Assembly (NCBI RefSeq): GCF_004681975.1 | Contig: NZ_SMLK01000004.1 | Span: 248,001-312,000 of the forward strand | Source: Ramlibacter humi | GTDB lineage: Bacteria > Pseudomonadota > Gammaproteobacteria > Burkholderiales > Burkholderiaceae_C | Direction: 5' to 3' | DNA length: 64,000 bases | Shown here: positions 1 to 9,440 of the stretch, piece by piece | Position numbering within the stretch: position 1 is the first letter of the stretch | How the letters are laid out: every line of letters begins with the position of its first letter | Made by a program: the position numbers and the translations under genes | The notes under the pieces: generated by a model | The model's input: only the letters and a program-made list of their open reading frames with translations | Database searches by the model: none | Told to the model about the DNA's origin: nothing

Positions 1-369
1 GGTCAGTCCCTGCGCGACGCAGCAGCGCAGCGTGCGCCTCTCCAGCGGCAGGCGGGCGATAGGTGACGCATCGCCCATCGCCTCGGGTTCCGCGGGCTGC
101 TGGTGCCAATGCCGCTCCCAGGCGGCGATCCTCGCATCGGCCGATGGCTGAAAGGCGAGATCGCTTGCCTGCAGGGCTTCGCGCACGCGGCAGCCCCCCA
201 TCGCGCCGATTCCCCGGATCGCGAGAAGCTGTTCCATGCTGAGCGCGGCCAGGTCTTTCAGCGTTCTAAGCCCGGCGCGATGAAGGACTGAGACGAGGTG
301 CCGCGGCAGTCCGGCGCGCCTGAGCTCATCTTCGATCTTCTCTGCGTGCTTGGAGCGAGTCGGATTCAT
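1..369 (-). CDS. alpha-CTD-like helix-hairpin-helix protein, partial at left edge
   Basis: Reading leftward from an ATG at 369, the frame stays open to the window edge, so the C-terminal part is missing. Of the 123 visible residues, about 20-66 follow the pattern of the C-terminal domain of the RNA polymerase alpha subunit: an alpha helix, then TLKDLAALSMEQLLAIRGIG, then a glycine-rich turn and a closing helix. A second stretch close to the edge (LPLERRTLRCCVAQGLT) looks like the start of another copy. Such domains bind DNA or proteins; a specific job cannot be assigned. It runs in the same direction as the propeller lipoprotein to its right but is separated by about 220 bp. It could also be a general HhH DNA-binding protein. 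Confidence 0.55.
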   Translation of the reverse strand, partial: MNPTRSKHAEKIEDELRRAGLPRHLVSVLHRAGLRTLKDLAALSMEQLLAIRGIGAMGGCRVREALQASDLAFQPSADARIAAWERHWHQQPAEPEAMGDASPIARLPLERRTLRCCVAQGLT

Positions 370-588
370 GGCCGTGCATGCGATCAATGCGGATGCATCG
401 ATGGTTGCCGGACGCAGGCGCGCGCAATAGTCAAACTTCGCGCAAAGCGCCTGCCGAAAGCGCTCGGCAGCCGCCAGGCTCCGTACAGTTACGGCGAACG
501 TGTTGCCCTCGGCCGCCAGGGCCACGCCGACGCATCCAGTCGTTTGGCGGCCGCTCGAGGAAGACGCGGACACTCGCGGTCGCGCCCG

Positions 589-2244
589 TCAGGGAACGCT
601 GAACACCAGCACCCGGTGGTTGCCGTTGTCGACCACGAACAGCTTGTCCCCGTGCATGCCAAGCCCGTTGGGGCTAGAGAAGACCGCGCCGTTGGGCGTG
701 TCGGGGTTTCCGTCGCCGTCCGAGTCGTTTTCCGCTTTCCCGGCGAAGCCTGCATGCCCGAGGACCGCATCGGCGGGCTGGAAGTTCGCTGTCGGGAAGG
801 CGTTCCAGATGAGCACCCGGTGGTTTCCCGTGTCGGCGATGGCCAACTGGACGCCGTTGAAGGCGATGCCGCCATTCGGGAAGTTCAGCGTGCGGGCGGA
901 TGCCGATGCATCCTCCGCACCATCCTGGTTGTCGTCGTTCGCCTTTCTAGCGCTGAACGTCTTCTGGCCGATCACCAGGTCCGCGGGCTGGAAACTTGAC
1001 GTCGGGAACGTGTTCCACACCAGTGCCCGCTGGTTCAGCATATCCAGCACGACGACCCTTTGCCCGTCCGACCACACGCCGGAGGGGAAGTTCAGTGTCC
1101 TCGCGGTGGGAGCGACATGGTTGCCACCATCTTGCAAATCGTCGTTGGCACCGCAGTGCGAGCTGTCCTTTTGCCCCAAGACCAGATCGGGCGCGGCGCC
1201 GTTGGTGATGGGCACCTGGTTCCAGATCAGGACCCGGTTGTGCGCCGCATCAGCGACAAGCAACTTTCCATCTTCGGTTAACGCCGAACCTGATGGCGAA
1301 TCGAAATTGGTCGCCCCACAGGCCGTTGAACTCGTCGTGAAGTCCGACTGTCCGACGACGACGTCAGGGAGGACACTCAGATCGAGTGGAAGGGTCGGGT
1401 AGATCAGGACGCGATTGTTCGCCGTATCCGTGATCGCGGCCCTGCCGCCGCCGGCCGAAAGCCCTCGCGGGAAATGGTAGCGCACACGGGTAGTGCCACT
1501 GACATTGCTGTTGCCGTCTGGCTGGCCAAGAAACCCAAGAGCCGCCTCATTGGTCGCGCTGGGCGTCGAGCCGTACAGCATGATGCGATTGTTGTTGCTG
1601 TCTGCGACGAACACGGTCCCGGTCGAGCTGAAGATCACATTCCCTGCCGGCGCGGAAAGCGTGCGCACCGTGGGATTGGCGAGGCCCTGCTGCGAGTCGT
1701 TCGACGAGAAATCCTGCTGACCGAAGACGGTTCCCGCAGCGGGAAATGCACCGAAGGCCAACTTGGCCTGATAGCTGGTCTGCACCTTCGCCATCGCATT
1801 GCCCGCTAGGTCGCTGGCCGCGACGCTCAGCCCGAGCGCCACGCCGAACGGCCACGAGCCGCCCGAGGGAGTGAGCGTCAGCGTGTCATTGGCCGACTGC
1901 GTGGCGGACCAGGTTGGCACGGCATTGGCCGCCAGGTCCCCGCCGAGCTGCAATGTGCCGATGGCCATGGACTCGCTGAAACGGATGACGACGGACTGCG
2001 ACTTGTCCAGCGCTCCTGCGGCGATATTCAGCGATGCCGTAGGCGCCGTGGTATCCGTCGGGTTGCCCGACGGGTTGCCCGACGGGTTGCCTGTCGGGTT
2101 GCCCGACGGCTCACCGCCGGAATCGCCCAGGCCGCCCGCGCCGGTCACGGGCCCATCGCCACCACCACACGCCGCGACCGCCGACGCCACCGCGATGGCC
2201 AGGACGGTCCTGAAGACACGATTGCTCAAATTGTTCACTGCCAT
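589..2244 (-). CDS. NHL-repeat beta-propeller lipoprotein
   Basis: A 551-residue protein with a lipoprotein signal (hydrophobic segment ending VAAC, cysteine at residue 26) and then a low-complexity Gly/Asn/Pro linker. An Ig-like region at about residues 60-150 is of the type seen in bacterial surface proteins. From about residue 160 to the end there are repeated units of the form GQxDF..., LxxPxGv..., vaDtxNhRVLiWnxxP, which is the NHL/six-bladed propeller signature. NHL propellers usually act in protein or ligand binding. I start at ATG 2244 because a GGGA-type ribosome site and the signal peptide follow directly; the frame stays open upstream but that part is arginine-rich and looks non-coding. 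It is probably exported and anchored to the outer membrane. The ligand is unknown. Confidence 0.8.
   Translation of the reverse strand: MAVNNLSNRVFRTVLAIAVASAVAACGGGDGPVTGAGGLGDSGGEPSGNPTGNPSGNPSGNPTDTTAPTASLNIAAGALDKSQSVVIRFSESMAIGTLQLGGDLAANAVPTWSATQSANDTLTLTPSGGSWPFGVALGLSVAASDLAGNAMAKVQTSYQAKLAFGAFPAAGTVFGQQDFSSNDSQQGLANPTVRTLSAPAGNVIFSSTGTVFVADSNNNRIMLYGSTPSATNEAALGFLGQPDGNSNVSGTTRVRYHFPRGLSAGGGRAAITDTANNRVLIYPTLPLDLSVLPDVVVGQSDFTTSSTACGATNFDSPSGSALTEDGKLLVADAAHNRVLIWNQVPITNGAAPDLVLGQKDSSHCGANDDLQDGGNHVAPTARTLNFPSGVWSDGQRVVVLDMLNQRALVWNTFPTSSFQPADLVIGQKTFSARKANDDNQDGAEDASASARTLNFPNGGIAFNGVQLAIADTGNHRVLIWNAFPTANFQPADAVLGHAGFAGKAENDSDGDGNPDTPNGAVFSSPNGLGMHGDKLFVVDNGNHRVLVFSVP
2056..2115 (-). 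repeat. 12-bp tandem repeats encoding GNPS/GNPT linker
   Basis: Five consecutive 12-bp units inside the propeller lipoprotein gene encode GEPS-GNPT-GNPS-GNPS-GNPT. The units are nearly identical at the DNA level (gggttgcccgac on the plus strand). They form a flexible spacer between the lipid anchor and the folded domains. Unit gain or loss would keep the frame. Confidence 0.75.
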
Positions 2245-2396
2245 GATTTCCCACGAATGCGTTGTGCCGTCATGGTGCGATCGGCCGGCGCATGCGTACA
2301 GGCAGACTTCACGCAGTATTCGCACCGGGAATTCGCACCACCCCATGGCCACACATGGCAGGCCAGCGAAAGACTTCAACTCGCCGACGGCAGCGC

Positions 2397-3824
2397 CTAC
2401 CGAAGGACACCTTTGACGTCGCTGATCCCGGCCCCAAAGGCGGTATCGCCGATCAGGGACGGCACTCCGGAGGCTGGATCCACCAGGAAGACCGATGCTG
2501 TCTGGTCGCCGTTGGACGACAGGATGAGGTCGCCCAGGCCAACGAGAGCCGAAAGACCCGGTCCGCATGGCACTTCGCCCGCCAGCTCCATCTGACCGGT
2601 CTGTCGGTCGACGTGGTAGGAAGCGATTTTTCCGAGCAACCCATACACGAAGAGGAAGTCACCGCTCGGGTGCGCGGCAACGAGTGCGCCGGGTTTCGCA
2701 ATGGTGGCGGCGATGGACACCAAACCCGTCTGCGGGTCCATGACCCAGGCATCGGTGGACGTGTCCTGACCGACATAGAGGTACTTGCCCAACGGGTCGA
2801 CCGCAAGGGCGAAAGCTAGATTCGCAGTGTCGAATCTCCGCAAGGGGGTCAGCCCCCCCGTGTCCGGGTGCACGCTGAACACCTGGACGCCACTGGCCCC
2901 GACGTTGATGGCGTAGGCGAACTTGCCATCAGGCCGGAGCGCCAGCTTCACGTTGCCCAGCCCTGTCAACGCCGCTCCCGCGGTGGTGAGCGCCCCTGTT
3001 GCCGGATCCAGCTGGAAGCGCGTGATGGTGCCGTTGACGGGGTCGGGCACGTAGACAAATCTGCCATTCGGATGGAACACCAGATTGGAAACGTTCGAAC
3101 TCACCTTCGCGGGCGTTGCGGGCGTTGCGGTCAATGTTCCGCTCGCGGCGTCGACGCGGAAGGCTGCGAAATCGACCAACGAGTTGTTGCCGGCTCCCTT
3201 GGCCACCACCAGCGATTGGTCCGGCGAAACGGCCACCGAGTCGGGTCCGTCGAAAGGGAGGCTCTGGATCTTCGATACGGCTCCCGCCTCCACCTTCAGG
3301 ACCTCAATGCCCGCCCCGAAGTTGCCGACGTAGACGAAAGCCGACGATCCATAACTGCAGCGCACCTGGACGACCGTGTCCGCCATCACGGCCTGGCCGG
3401 GAAGCTCGACACCACACCTCTGCGCGGGCATGGATGGCTGGGTCTTGACGGTGAGCGAGAGGGGTTGCCCCGCCTTCAACTTGCGGGCGAAGGCGATTCG
3501 CCCGTTGGTGCCCACCGCAACATCTTCGGCACCGTCCAGCGCCAGCACCAGACCCGAGCCGCGAAGCCCGGCCACTTCGGCGCTCACCGTGAAGTCCGCA
3601 TCCGCTGCCGGCGACGGCTGGCCGCTCTCGCCGCCGCTGCCGCTCTCCCCGCCGCCGCATCCGGCAAAGGCAAGTATCGCCAGCGAGGCAAGAAAGGCGC
3701 GAAACGGTCGCAGCAGGATTGGCGCACTCAAGGCAGGCTCCGTGGGTGAATGGACTGCGCCGATTCCACCCGTCAGCCGAGGCGAACATCTGCATTCTTC
3801 GCTCAGCCCGCGCTTCGAATTCAC
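2397..3824 (-). CDS. lactonase-like seven-bladed beta-propeller lipoprotein
   Basis: Up to 475 residues, beginning at a GTG. A hydrophobic stretch ends in FAGC, a lipobox, followed by a Gly/Ser-rich linker. A small beta-rich domain with two cysteines covers about residues 80-155. From about residue 160 on there are repeated blades of the type AYVxNxG..., LRPDGKFAYAINVG..., VDPLGKYLYVGQD, as in the 6-phosphogluconolactonase-like/YncE propeller family. The 40-residue stretch before the signal peptide is long. A TTG at 3731 with an ACGGAG ribosome site would give a normal-length signal, so the true start may be there. It lies 87 bp downstream of pilE on the same strand and may belong to the same transcript. 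Enzyme activity is not implied; most such secreted propellers are uncharacterised. Confidence 0.75.
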   Translation of the reverse strand: MNSKRGLSEECRCSPRLTGGIGAVHSPTEPALSAPILLRPFRAFLASLAILAFAGCGGGESGSGGESGQPSPAADADFTVSAEVAGLRGSGLVLALDGAEDVAVGTNGRIAFARKLKAGQPLSLTVKTQPSMPAQRCGVELPGQAVMADTVVQVRCSYGSSAFVYVGNFGAGIEVLKVEAGAVSKIQSLPFDGPDSVAVSPDQSLVVAKGAGNNSLVDFAAFRVDAASGTLTATPATPAKVSSNVSNLVFHPNGRFVYVPDPVNGTITRFQLDPATGALTTAGAALTGLGNVKLALRPDGKFAYAINVGASGVQVFSVHPDTGGLTPLRRFDTANLAFALAVDPLGKYLYVGQDTSTDAWVMDPQTGLVSIAATIAKPGALVAAHPSGDFLFVYGLLGKIASYHVDRQTGQMELAGEVPCGPGLSALVGLGDLILSSNGDQTASVFLVDPASGVPSLIGDTAFGAGISDVKGVLR

Positions 3825-3910
3825 TCACTGACCGACACCTTCACGACGCGAGTCGAGAACATCTCGCCAAAAAGCTGCGCTTTCGCCGGCCGCCCCGTTC
3901 GACCCAGCCA

Positions 3911-4384
3911 TCACTTCCAGCACCGCTCCACGGTGGCTGCGTTGCCCTGCACACCGCCAATCACCACGCCCCGCCGGCCGTCGGAGGCCAAGGTGAGCGT
4001 GCCGCATTTGTCCGAGGCCATCGGGCCGCCTGCCGCCGGCTCCATGCGCAGCTCGTAGCCCATGACCGTCAGGCCCGCGGCCGGGATGTCCAGCGTGTAG
4101 ATCGCCTGGCCGTCCTGGGGCGACTGCTTCAGCGGCGCCGGCATCGCCGACAGCACGGGCCCGCCCGAGCGGTCCATCGCGAAGCTGTCGTTGGCGGCGT
4201 AGAACCGCTGCATGAACTGGGCGGCCTGGAGCAGCTGGGCGCGGGCGTCGGCGCGCCGGGTGCGAGCGACGTGCTCGAGGTACGAGGGAAAGGCGATGGC
4301 GGTCAGGACGGCGATGATGATCATCGGGATCATCACCTCCAGCAGCGTGAAGCCGCCGGTGCGAAGGGCAGAAGCTTTCTTCAT
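3911..4384 (-). CDS. pilE: type IV pilin PilE
   Basis: A 157-residue prepilin. The ten-residue leader MKKASALRTG is followed by FTLLEVM, giving a mature N-terminal Phe and the conserved Glu at mature position 5, then the usual hydrophobic alpha-helix. Prepilin peptidase PilD would cut after Gly10. The C-terminal half has the ComP/PilE layout (ARAQLLQAAQFMQRFYAAN) and two cysteines (in SDKCGTL and near the end, ERCWK) that can form the D-region disulfide. It is the last pilus gene of the fimT-to-pilE operon, only 4 bp beyond the pilY1 stop. In Burkholderiales this position holds a minor pilin of the PilE/ComP type rather than the major PilA. Confidence 0.9.
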   Translation of the reverse strand: MKKASALRTGGFTLLEVMIPMIIIAVLTAIAFPSYLEHVARTRRADARAQLLQAAQFMQRFYAANDSFAMDRSGGPVLSAMPAPLKQSPQDGQAIYTLDIPAAGLTVMGYELRMEPAAGGPMASDKCGTLTLASDGRRGVVIGGVQGNAATVERCWK

Positions 4385-4388
4385 GGCC

Positions 4389-7300
4389 TCACCTCGGGAA
4401 GATCTGCCGCCACTGGCGCGACTTCAGGCCGCTGGCGTTGGCGGTCGGACAGGCCTTGGCCCCGGCCTGGCCGCAACTGAGCTCGATGCGGATGCACTGC
4501 GAATCGGCGGACTCGATGCACAAACGGTCCATCGACTTGGTGGTTCCGATGTCGATCGAGGTCGGCCGCCCGTCGACGGCATCGACGTAGCCGGCCACGA
4601 CGGCGTCCATCACCGAGACGGAGCCGTCCAGCGAGGTGTCGAACGCGGGCTTTTCGGGACCGGACCCGGTGAAGGCGTTGATGAGATAGACCCAGCCCGA
4701 GCCCGAGCCCGACGGGGTGCACACGTCGGGTGGCGTCGCGCTCACCGGGGAGAGGGTACTCAGGAGCACGAATCCGTCCGAGACGCGCTGCAGCGGGTAG
4801 ATGACGCGCTGGCCGTCCCCGCTATCCAGGTCCATGTACCAGCCGCGCTGGTTCGCAGCGTAGTTCACCGTGTTGCGGGTGATCTGGAAATAGGTCGTCG
4901 GCGGCGTGCCGATCTGCACCGGCGTGATCACCTGCTGCACCAGCGAGGACAACGGCGCCGGGCTCCCGCCCGAGGTGCCGAAGCCCGCCGTGTCCCAGAC
5001 GCCGTAGGCCCGCTGCCGCTTGAAAGGCCCCTGGATGTCGGCGCTCTCGAGCATCTTGCCCGTGCCGAAGATGACCATGGAGCCGCCCTTCTCGTGGGGC
5101 ACGACGGCCGGGGCCGCGGTGATGGGTTGCGTCGCTCCGGCCGCGAACAGCGGCTGGCCGCCCAAGGCGACTTGCCAGGTGCCCGAAGCGCCGGTGAGGT
5201 CGAACTTCCAGAGATTGCCCTGGAGGTCGCCGCCATAAGCGCCGACGAGGCGACGCTCGGCGTCGTATACGGCCCGCAGGCCGACGAGCCCGTTGCCGCC
5301 ACCCGCCGGCACCACGATCTCGCGGATCAGGCTGCCCGTGGCCAGGTTCACGACGTAGAGCGAGGCGGCGCCGGAACTGCTGTTGACGCCGTTGCCGAAG
5401 AGGGCGACCCAGTCGTTCGAGCGGGTGATGCCCGCCTGCACGTCGTTGACGACGTTGCCCAGGTTGGCGAAACCCGTGGTGGTCGAGCTGACCTCCCAAA
5501 GCATCTTGGACGCGCCCAAGGCCGTCGGGTTGGTGACGTCGAGCGCGAAGACGGCCTTCGCCCCCGCCCCAGTGGTGCCGAGCAGCAGGTTCTTCCACGT
5601 GCCGCCGAGGTAGGCGTCCGTGTCCGTCAAGGGACCGTCCACGAAGTAGTGGTGCGGATAGGGGTCCAGCGTCAGCTTGGACAGGTCGGGATAGACGGCC
5701 CGCGGCACGTAAGCGAAGACCTCCGCGCCATCGCTGTCCCGAAAACCGTGCAGCATGCCGTCGTTGGCGCCCACGAACACGACCCCCTCGGGCCGGGCCG
5801 CCTTGGCCGCGACGAAGTTGCGGTAGTCGCCGAAGTTGCCTACCAGCTTCTCGTAAGCGAAGTCAGTACCTTCCTTGATGAAGACCGGGTTGGAGTTGAC
5901 GATGTCGCCCAGCCGGTAGGCGCGGTTGCGGAAGTACCCGCCGTTGCGGAACTCCTGCGACGCGTCGCCCCGCACGTAGTTCACCAGGTCCGCGTTCAGG
6001 CCCGAGCCGGCGGCGTCGAAGTTGACGCCGCCCATGCTGCTCCAGGTGACGACGTTGCGCGCGGCATGGTCCGGGATGGTGGTAACCGGGCTGCCATCGG
6101 GCGCCGGACCCTTCTCGACCTGCCAGTAGATGGTCGGCGGATTGCGCTCGTTGCCGGTCGCCGCATCCAGGGCGATCGCGCTGAGCATGCCGGCCCATTC
6201 GCCGGGGACATACTGAGGCTTGTACTTGCGGGTGCCCGCGCGCAGGTAGGCCGAGGACACGGCGACACCCGACAGCGTGTGCGGGCTGCCGACGACGTCG
6301 TTGATGATGCGGCGGAAAGCGCCCGTGACTTCGCGACTGTTCTTGACCGTCAGCATTTCGCCGCGCCCGTTGAGGGTGGCGTGCCACATGTCGTCGATGG
6401 TGGATGGCTTGTCCGGTACCGGAACAGGCCACGGGCGGATGCCGCTCGACAACTCCGCCAGCATGGCCGGCGTCTGCGGAAGGCTGCCCGGCAGGCCCAG
6501 CGCCACAGCGTAGAAGGTCAGGTTCTGCCAGGTCGACGGGTTGGCGGGGCGAGAGAGGGGAGACACGCGATTGGGCAGGTCAGGCCGCAGATCGCGCCCC
6601 CAGAGCGACATGGCCACGTCCGCCAGCGTGTCCTCCTGGAGGTCGGCATAAGGTGCCATCGGCGTGTACACGTACGGCGGCGATGGATTGCGGGAGATCG
6701 TGAAGCCGGTACCGTCCACGTTGCCGACCTTCGGGCGGGCGTCGGCGCCGGTGGTCTTGTCGTTCCAGTAGCCGTCCGTGAACAGCATGGCGTAGGACCG
6801 CCGGCACGACGCGTGGGCCGACTCCGGTTCGGCGCTGCCCGGACCCGTGGCCACCGTCGGCTTGAAACTGGTCGAAGCGGGGTTCGGAACCGTTGCCCAC
6901 GGCCCGTCGCTGTCCTTGCGCTCGAAATACTGGCCGACCCGGCCCATGACGGTCCGGGTGGGCGTATCTCCCCCAATTCGAACGGTGCTGATCCATTGAT
7001 CGATCCGCGCTCTCTGGCTGGCATCCAGTTTCGAAACGCCCACGCCCAGATGCATGTTGGGGCCGAACCAGTTGCTCATCTCGCCGTAGGACGCCACCCC
7101 CACTCGCACCACATCGTCGGGAACCTCCGACAAAACCTTCGCGATGGCTGTATTGACCATGGCAATCCGGGACGAGTACCAGAAGTTGTAGTTGTTGTAG
7201 TTGTCCTTCTCCTCCTGCAGCGTGCACGCATCCGGGCGCTGGACGCAATCGGTCCGTTCGCGGAACTTGGGAAACAACGTTCCCGGCGGGAGAGTTGCCG

Positions 7301-7817
7301 TGTTCACCACCGCAGGATAGGAAGCCGTGCTGCCTGGCACGACTTCGGACGCCGGCGGCGGGTAGGCCGACACGTAGTAGGCGGGCGTGTCCGCCCACTC
7401 AATATCGCCGGTCTCGTAAGGGCCACTCCCGATGCGGCTGAAGTAGACCTGCCAAGTGGACCAAACGGTCCCAGTGTTAGGCAGGGGCTGGCCCGCCAGC
7501 GTGGTACGAGGTTCGTAGCGGACACGAGGGTCATAGGCCATCTTGTTGATCTGGGGCGACCTGCATGGATAGATCCCGCATCCAGGCCCCGACCCGGTGC
7601 TTGAAGGATATGGCCCCTCTGGACCCGCCGGCGTCGGATTCCCGTACTCGTAAGACAGCGTCGACAACATCGACCCGGACGTGTCGATGACCAGCATCAG
7701 GTTAGGCGGCACCGACCGCGGCCGGTTCAGCAAGGGCTCCTGCGCCACGTCCGCCTGGCAGGCGAACGCCACGCAGGCGGGCAGCAGGAACGCGACGACT
7801 TTCTGGATGGTCCGCAT
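4389..7817 (-). CDS. pilY1: PilY1-type pilus tip/assembly protein
   Basis: A 1142-residue exported protein. The signal peptide ends near residue 25 (ACVAFACQA). A von Willebrand factor A-like region begins with the MIDAS motif DTSGSM at about residue 45 and has TDGYWND later. The C-terminal half is the PilY1 beta-propeller, with the family's RGD-to-LGDIVNSNPVF stretch and VGANDGMLHGF. Near the C-terminus an acidic stretch (DTSLDGSVSVMDAVV) resembles the calcium-binding loop that controls pilus retraction in PilY1. I start at ATG 7817, three codons after GAGGTG; the frame extends seven codons upstream to a TTG. PilY1 sits at the pilus tip and primes assembly with PilV, W, X and FimT, all encoded upstream in the same operon. 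Confidence 0.92.
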   Translation of the reverse strand: MRTIQKVVAFLLPACVAFACQADVAQEPLLNRPRSVPPNLMLVIDTSGSMLSTLSYEYGNPTPAGPEGPYPSSTGSGPGCGIYPCRSPQINKMAYDPRVRYEPRTTLAGQPLPNTGTVWSTWQVYFSRIGSGPYETGDIEWADTPAYYVSAYPPPASEVVPGSTASYPAVVNTATLPPGTLFPKFRERTDCVQRPDACTLQEEKDNYNNYNFWYSSRIAMVNTAIAKVLSEVPDDVVRVGVASYGEMSNWFGPNMHLGVGVSKLDASQRARIDQWISTVRIGGDTPTRTVMGRVGQYFERKDSDGPWATVPNPASTSFKPTVATGPGSAEPESAHASCRRSYAMLFTDGYWNDKTTGADARPKVGNVDGTGFTISRNPSPPYVYTPMAPYADLQEDTLADVAMSLWGRDLRPDLPNRVSPLSRPANPSTWQNLTFYAVALGLPGSLPQTPAMLAELSSGIRPWPVPVPDKPSTIDDMWHATLNGRGEMLTVKNSREVTGAFRRIINDVVGSPHTLSGVAVSSAYLRAGTRKYKPQYVPGEWAGMLSAIALDAATGNERNPPTIYWQVEKGPAPDGSPVTTIPDHAARNVVTWSSMGGVNFDAAGSGLNADLVNYVRGDASQEFRNGGYFRNRAYRLGDIVNSNPVFIKEGTDFAYEKLVGNFGDYRNFVAAKAARPEGVVFVGANDGMLHGFRDSDGAEVFAYVPRAVYPDLSKLTLDPYPHHYFVDGPLTDTDAYLGGTWKNLLLGTTGAGAKAVFALDVTNPTALGASKMLWEVSSTTTGFANLGNVVNDVQAGITRSNDWVALFGNGVNSSSGAASLYVVNLATGSLIREIVVPAGGGNGLVGLRAVYDAERRLVGAYGGDLQGNLWKFDLTGASGTWQVALGGQPLFAAGATQPITAAPAVVPHEKGGSMVIFGTGKMLESADIQGPFKRQRAYGVWDTAGFGTSGGSPAPLSSLVQQVITPVQIGTPPTTYFQITRNTVNYAANQRGWYMDLDSGDGQRVIYPLQRVSDGFVLLSTLSPVSATPPDVCTPSGSGSGWVYLINAFTGSGPEKPAFDTSLDGSVSVMDAVVAGYVDAVDGRPTSIDIGTTKSMDRLCIESADSQCIRIELSCGQAGAKACPTANASGLKSRQWRQIFPR

Positions 7818-7830
7818 GGGCACCTCGGCT

Positions 7831-8454
7831 TTATTCAAGGATGACGTTCGACTGCAGCCACACTTCCGTGCCCTGCGGCCGCCGGGCGTTGGGGCCGGGC
7901 TGGACGGCCGCCACCTCGGGACCGAAGCCCCGCACGGTGATGAGGAACGACGATTTGTCCGACAGCGTGGTGTCGCCCTGCTTCACGGTGGGCACGGGCG
8001 CCACCATGCATTCGGGCGCGCGCTTGAAGGTCGCGGGCGGCGTGGCGGCCACGTTCACCAGGTCCAGCGGCAGCGTGTAGACCGGCACCGTCGGCGTCTC
8101 GTCGTCCCAGTTGGTCATGACCTGCCACGAGCCGGCCTGGTCCCGCGTCTGGATGTCGGTGAGCTTGAACGTCGTGGTGTAGGTGGAGGCGTCGCCCTTC
8201 GCCACGTGGATCACGTCCACCAGCGAGCGCTCGCAATGGCGCAGCGCGATCTCCGCGGCCTGGAACGCCAGTTCGCCGGTCCTGGCGGCGCCCGACACGC
8301 CTTCCGAGCTTTGCGTCGTGCGGATCGTGACAGCGCCGGCAAGGAACAGCACGACCAGGAAGATCAGCGCCACCGCCAGCACCGCGCCTTGCTGCGCCCG
8401 CCTGCCCGCGCGGCCGGCCTGCCGTCGACGGACGGCCATGGCCACCGCGCTCAT
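7831..8454 (-). CDS. pilX: minor pilin PilX
   Basis: A 207-residue protein with an N-terminal PilX-type prepilin segment: basic leader, then QQG followed by AVLAVALIFLVVLFLAGA. Mature position 5 is Val rather than Glu, as expected for PilX/GspK-like minor pilins that cap the priming complex. The ATG overlaps the pilW stop in an ATGA (8451-8454), showing translational coupling. The C-terminal part holds a PilX-type domain with a single cysteine in APECMVAP. It works with PilV, PilW, FimT and PilY1 to start type IV pilus assembly. Confidence 0.88.
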   Translation of the reverse strand: MSAVAMAVRRRQAGRAGRRAQQGAVLAVALIFLVVLFLAGAVTIRTTQSSEGVSGAARTGELAFQAAEIALRHCERSLVDVIHVAKGDASTYTTTFKLTDIQTRDQAGSWQVMTNWDDETPTVPVYTLPLDLVNVAATPPATFKRAPECMVAPVPTVKQGDTTLSDKSSFLITVRGFGPEVAAVQPGPNARRPQGTEVWLQSNVILE

Positions 8455-9440
8455 GTGCGCCCCCGCACGGCGACGGTCGCCCGGAAGGCGCGCCTCAGCC
8501 GCAAGTCCGGCGCGGCCACCAGCGCGCCGGAGCAATCCACGTACTTGGCGGAATCCGCGTCGTGCACGACCTCCGCCGGGCTGCGCAGCAGCAGGCAGAT
8601 GCGGACCGACGCCACCTTGCTCCAGCGATCGGGCTCGCTCAGGGCCAGCAACTCCGCCTGGGTCGCCATCGCGGCGGCCGGCAGGTAGCCGGCCACGGCG
8701 GACGAGCCCGGCGCCGCGGTGGGCGACAGCAGCCCGTAGGCGATCTGGAAGTCCTCCACGTTCTCGGCGACGATGGCCGGCTCGGACGAGGCGCCATTGC
8801 CGCGGCACATCAACCGGGGCACGCCGTCGCTGCCGGTGGCGACGTAGAAGCGGCTCTCGCTGAAGTAGAACTGGAAGTTCGCCGGCGCGGGAATGTTGGA
8901 CACCGGGTCGTAAACGTTGATCGCCGCGATGAGTGCGTCCAGCGGAAACCCCGCGCAGTCCAGCGGCACGGCGCCGCCGTCGATCGCCGCCGTGTTGAAC
9001 GGATCGGCCTCGTACGTGATCGCCAGCGAGTCGGGTGCGTTGCCCGGCGACGGGCACGTCAGGTCGTCGATCTTCGCGGCCGCCGCCAGGTTGTCGAACA
9101 CGCCGTCGCAGCCGCGGATGGCGAACTTGGTCACGCCGGGGCCGGCATAGACCGGATTGCGGGCGGCCGCCGCCGCGCGCAGCGGCCGCTCGGGGTTGTT
9201 GCCCGCCATGCGGATCTGCGTTCTCAGCAGCGCCAGGACGGCGGTGGCGTCGTCGTGCATGCGGGCCACCGCGTCGGCGACTTGCGCCGCGCGCGAGGAC
9301 GACAGGTAGGCCGTCATGATGGCCAGCGTGATCACCAGGCCGAGCACCAGCGACACCATGAGCTCGACGAGCGTCAAGCCGCGGCACGCTCTGCGTGAAC
9401 CGGAAGGCCGGCTCACGGTTGGAAGGGCAGGTACACGCAT
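8451..9440 (-). CDS. pilW: minor pilin PilW
   Basis: A 329-residue prepilin-type protein. The leader ends in a basic stretch and CRG, then LTLVELMVSLVLGLVITLAI, with Glu at mature position 5. The length and the long C-terminal domain with several cysteines (RGCDGVF, LTCPSPG, LDCAG, LMCRG) fit PilW. I chose ATG 9440 because CGAGG stands six bases upstream. A GTG at 9416 would overlap the pilV stop by four bases and give a shorter, more typical leader, so either may be used. It overlaps its neighbours on both sides in the minor-pilin operon. Confidence 0.88.
   Translation of the reverse strand: MRVPALPTVSRPSGSRRACRGLTLVELMVSLVLGLVITLAIMTAYLSSSRAAQVADAVARMHDDATAVLALLRTQIRMAGNNPERPLRAAAAARNPVYAGPGVTKFAIRGCDGVFDNLAAAAKIDDLTCPSPGNAPDSLAITYEADPFNTAAIDGGAVPLDCAGFPLDALIAAINVYDPVSNIPAPANFQFYFSESRFYVATGSDGVPRLMCRGNGASSEPAIVAENVEDFQIAYGLLSPTAAPGSSAVAGYLPAAAMATQAELLALSEPDRWSKVASVRICLLLRSPAEVVHDADSAKYVDCSGALVAAPDLRLRRAFRATVAVRGRT

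Noticed and set aside
2056-2115. Short regular repeats as a possible CRISPR array
   Set aside because: 12-bp units without spacers, in frame inside a coding linker.
4212-7604. 1130-codon open frame on the plus strand, antisense to pilY1
   Set aside because: Arg/Gly/His-rich composition, no ribosome site, no domain; it is the mirror of a codon-biased GC-rich gene.
4389-7817. RGD motif in PilY1 as a host-integrin binding site
   Set aside because: The RGD lies in a family-conserved stretch seen in environmental bacteria, so no host role is implied.
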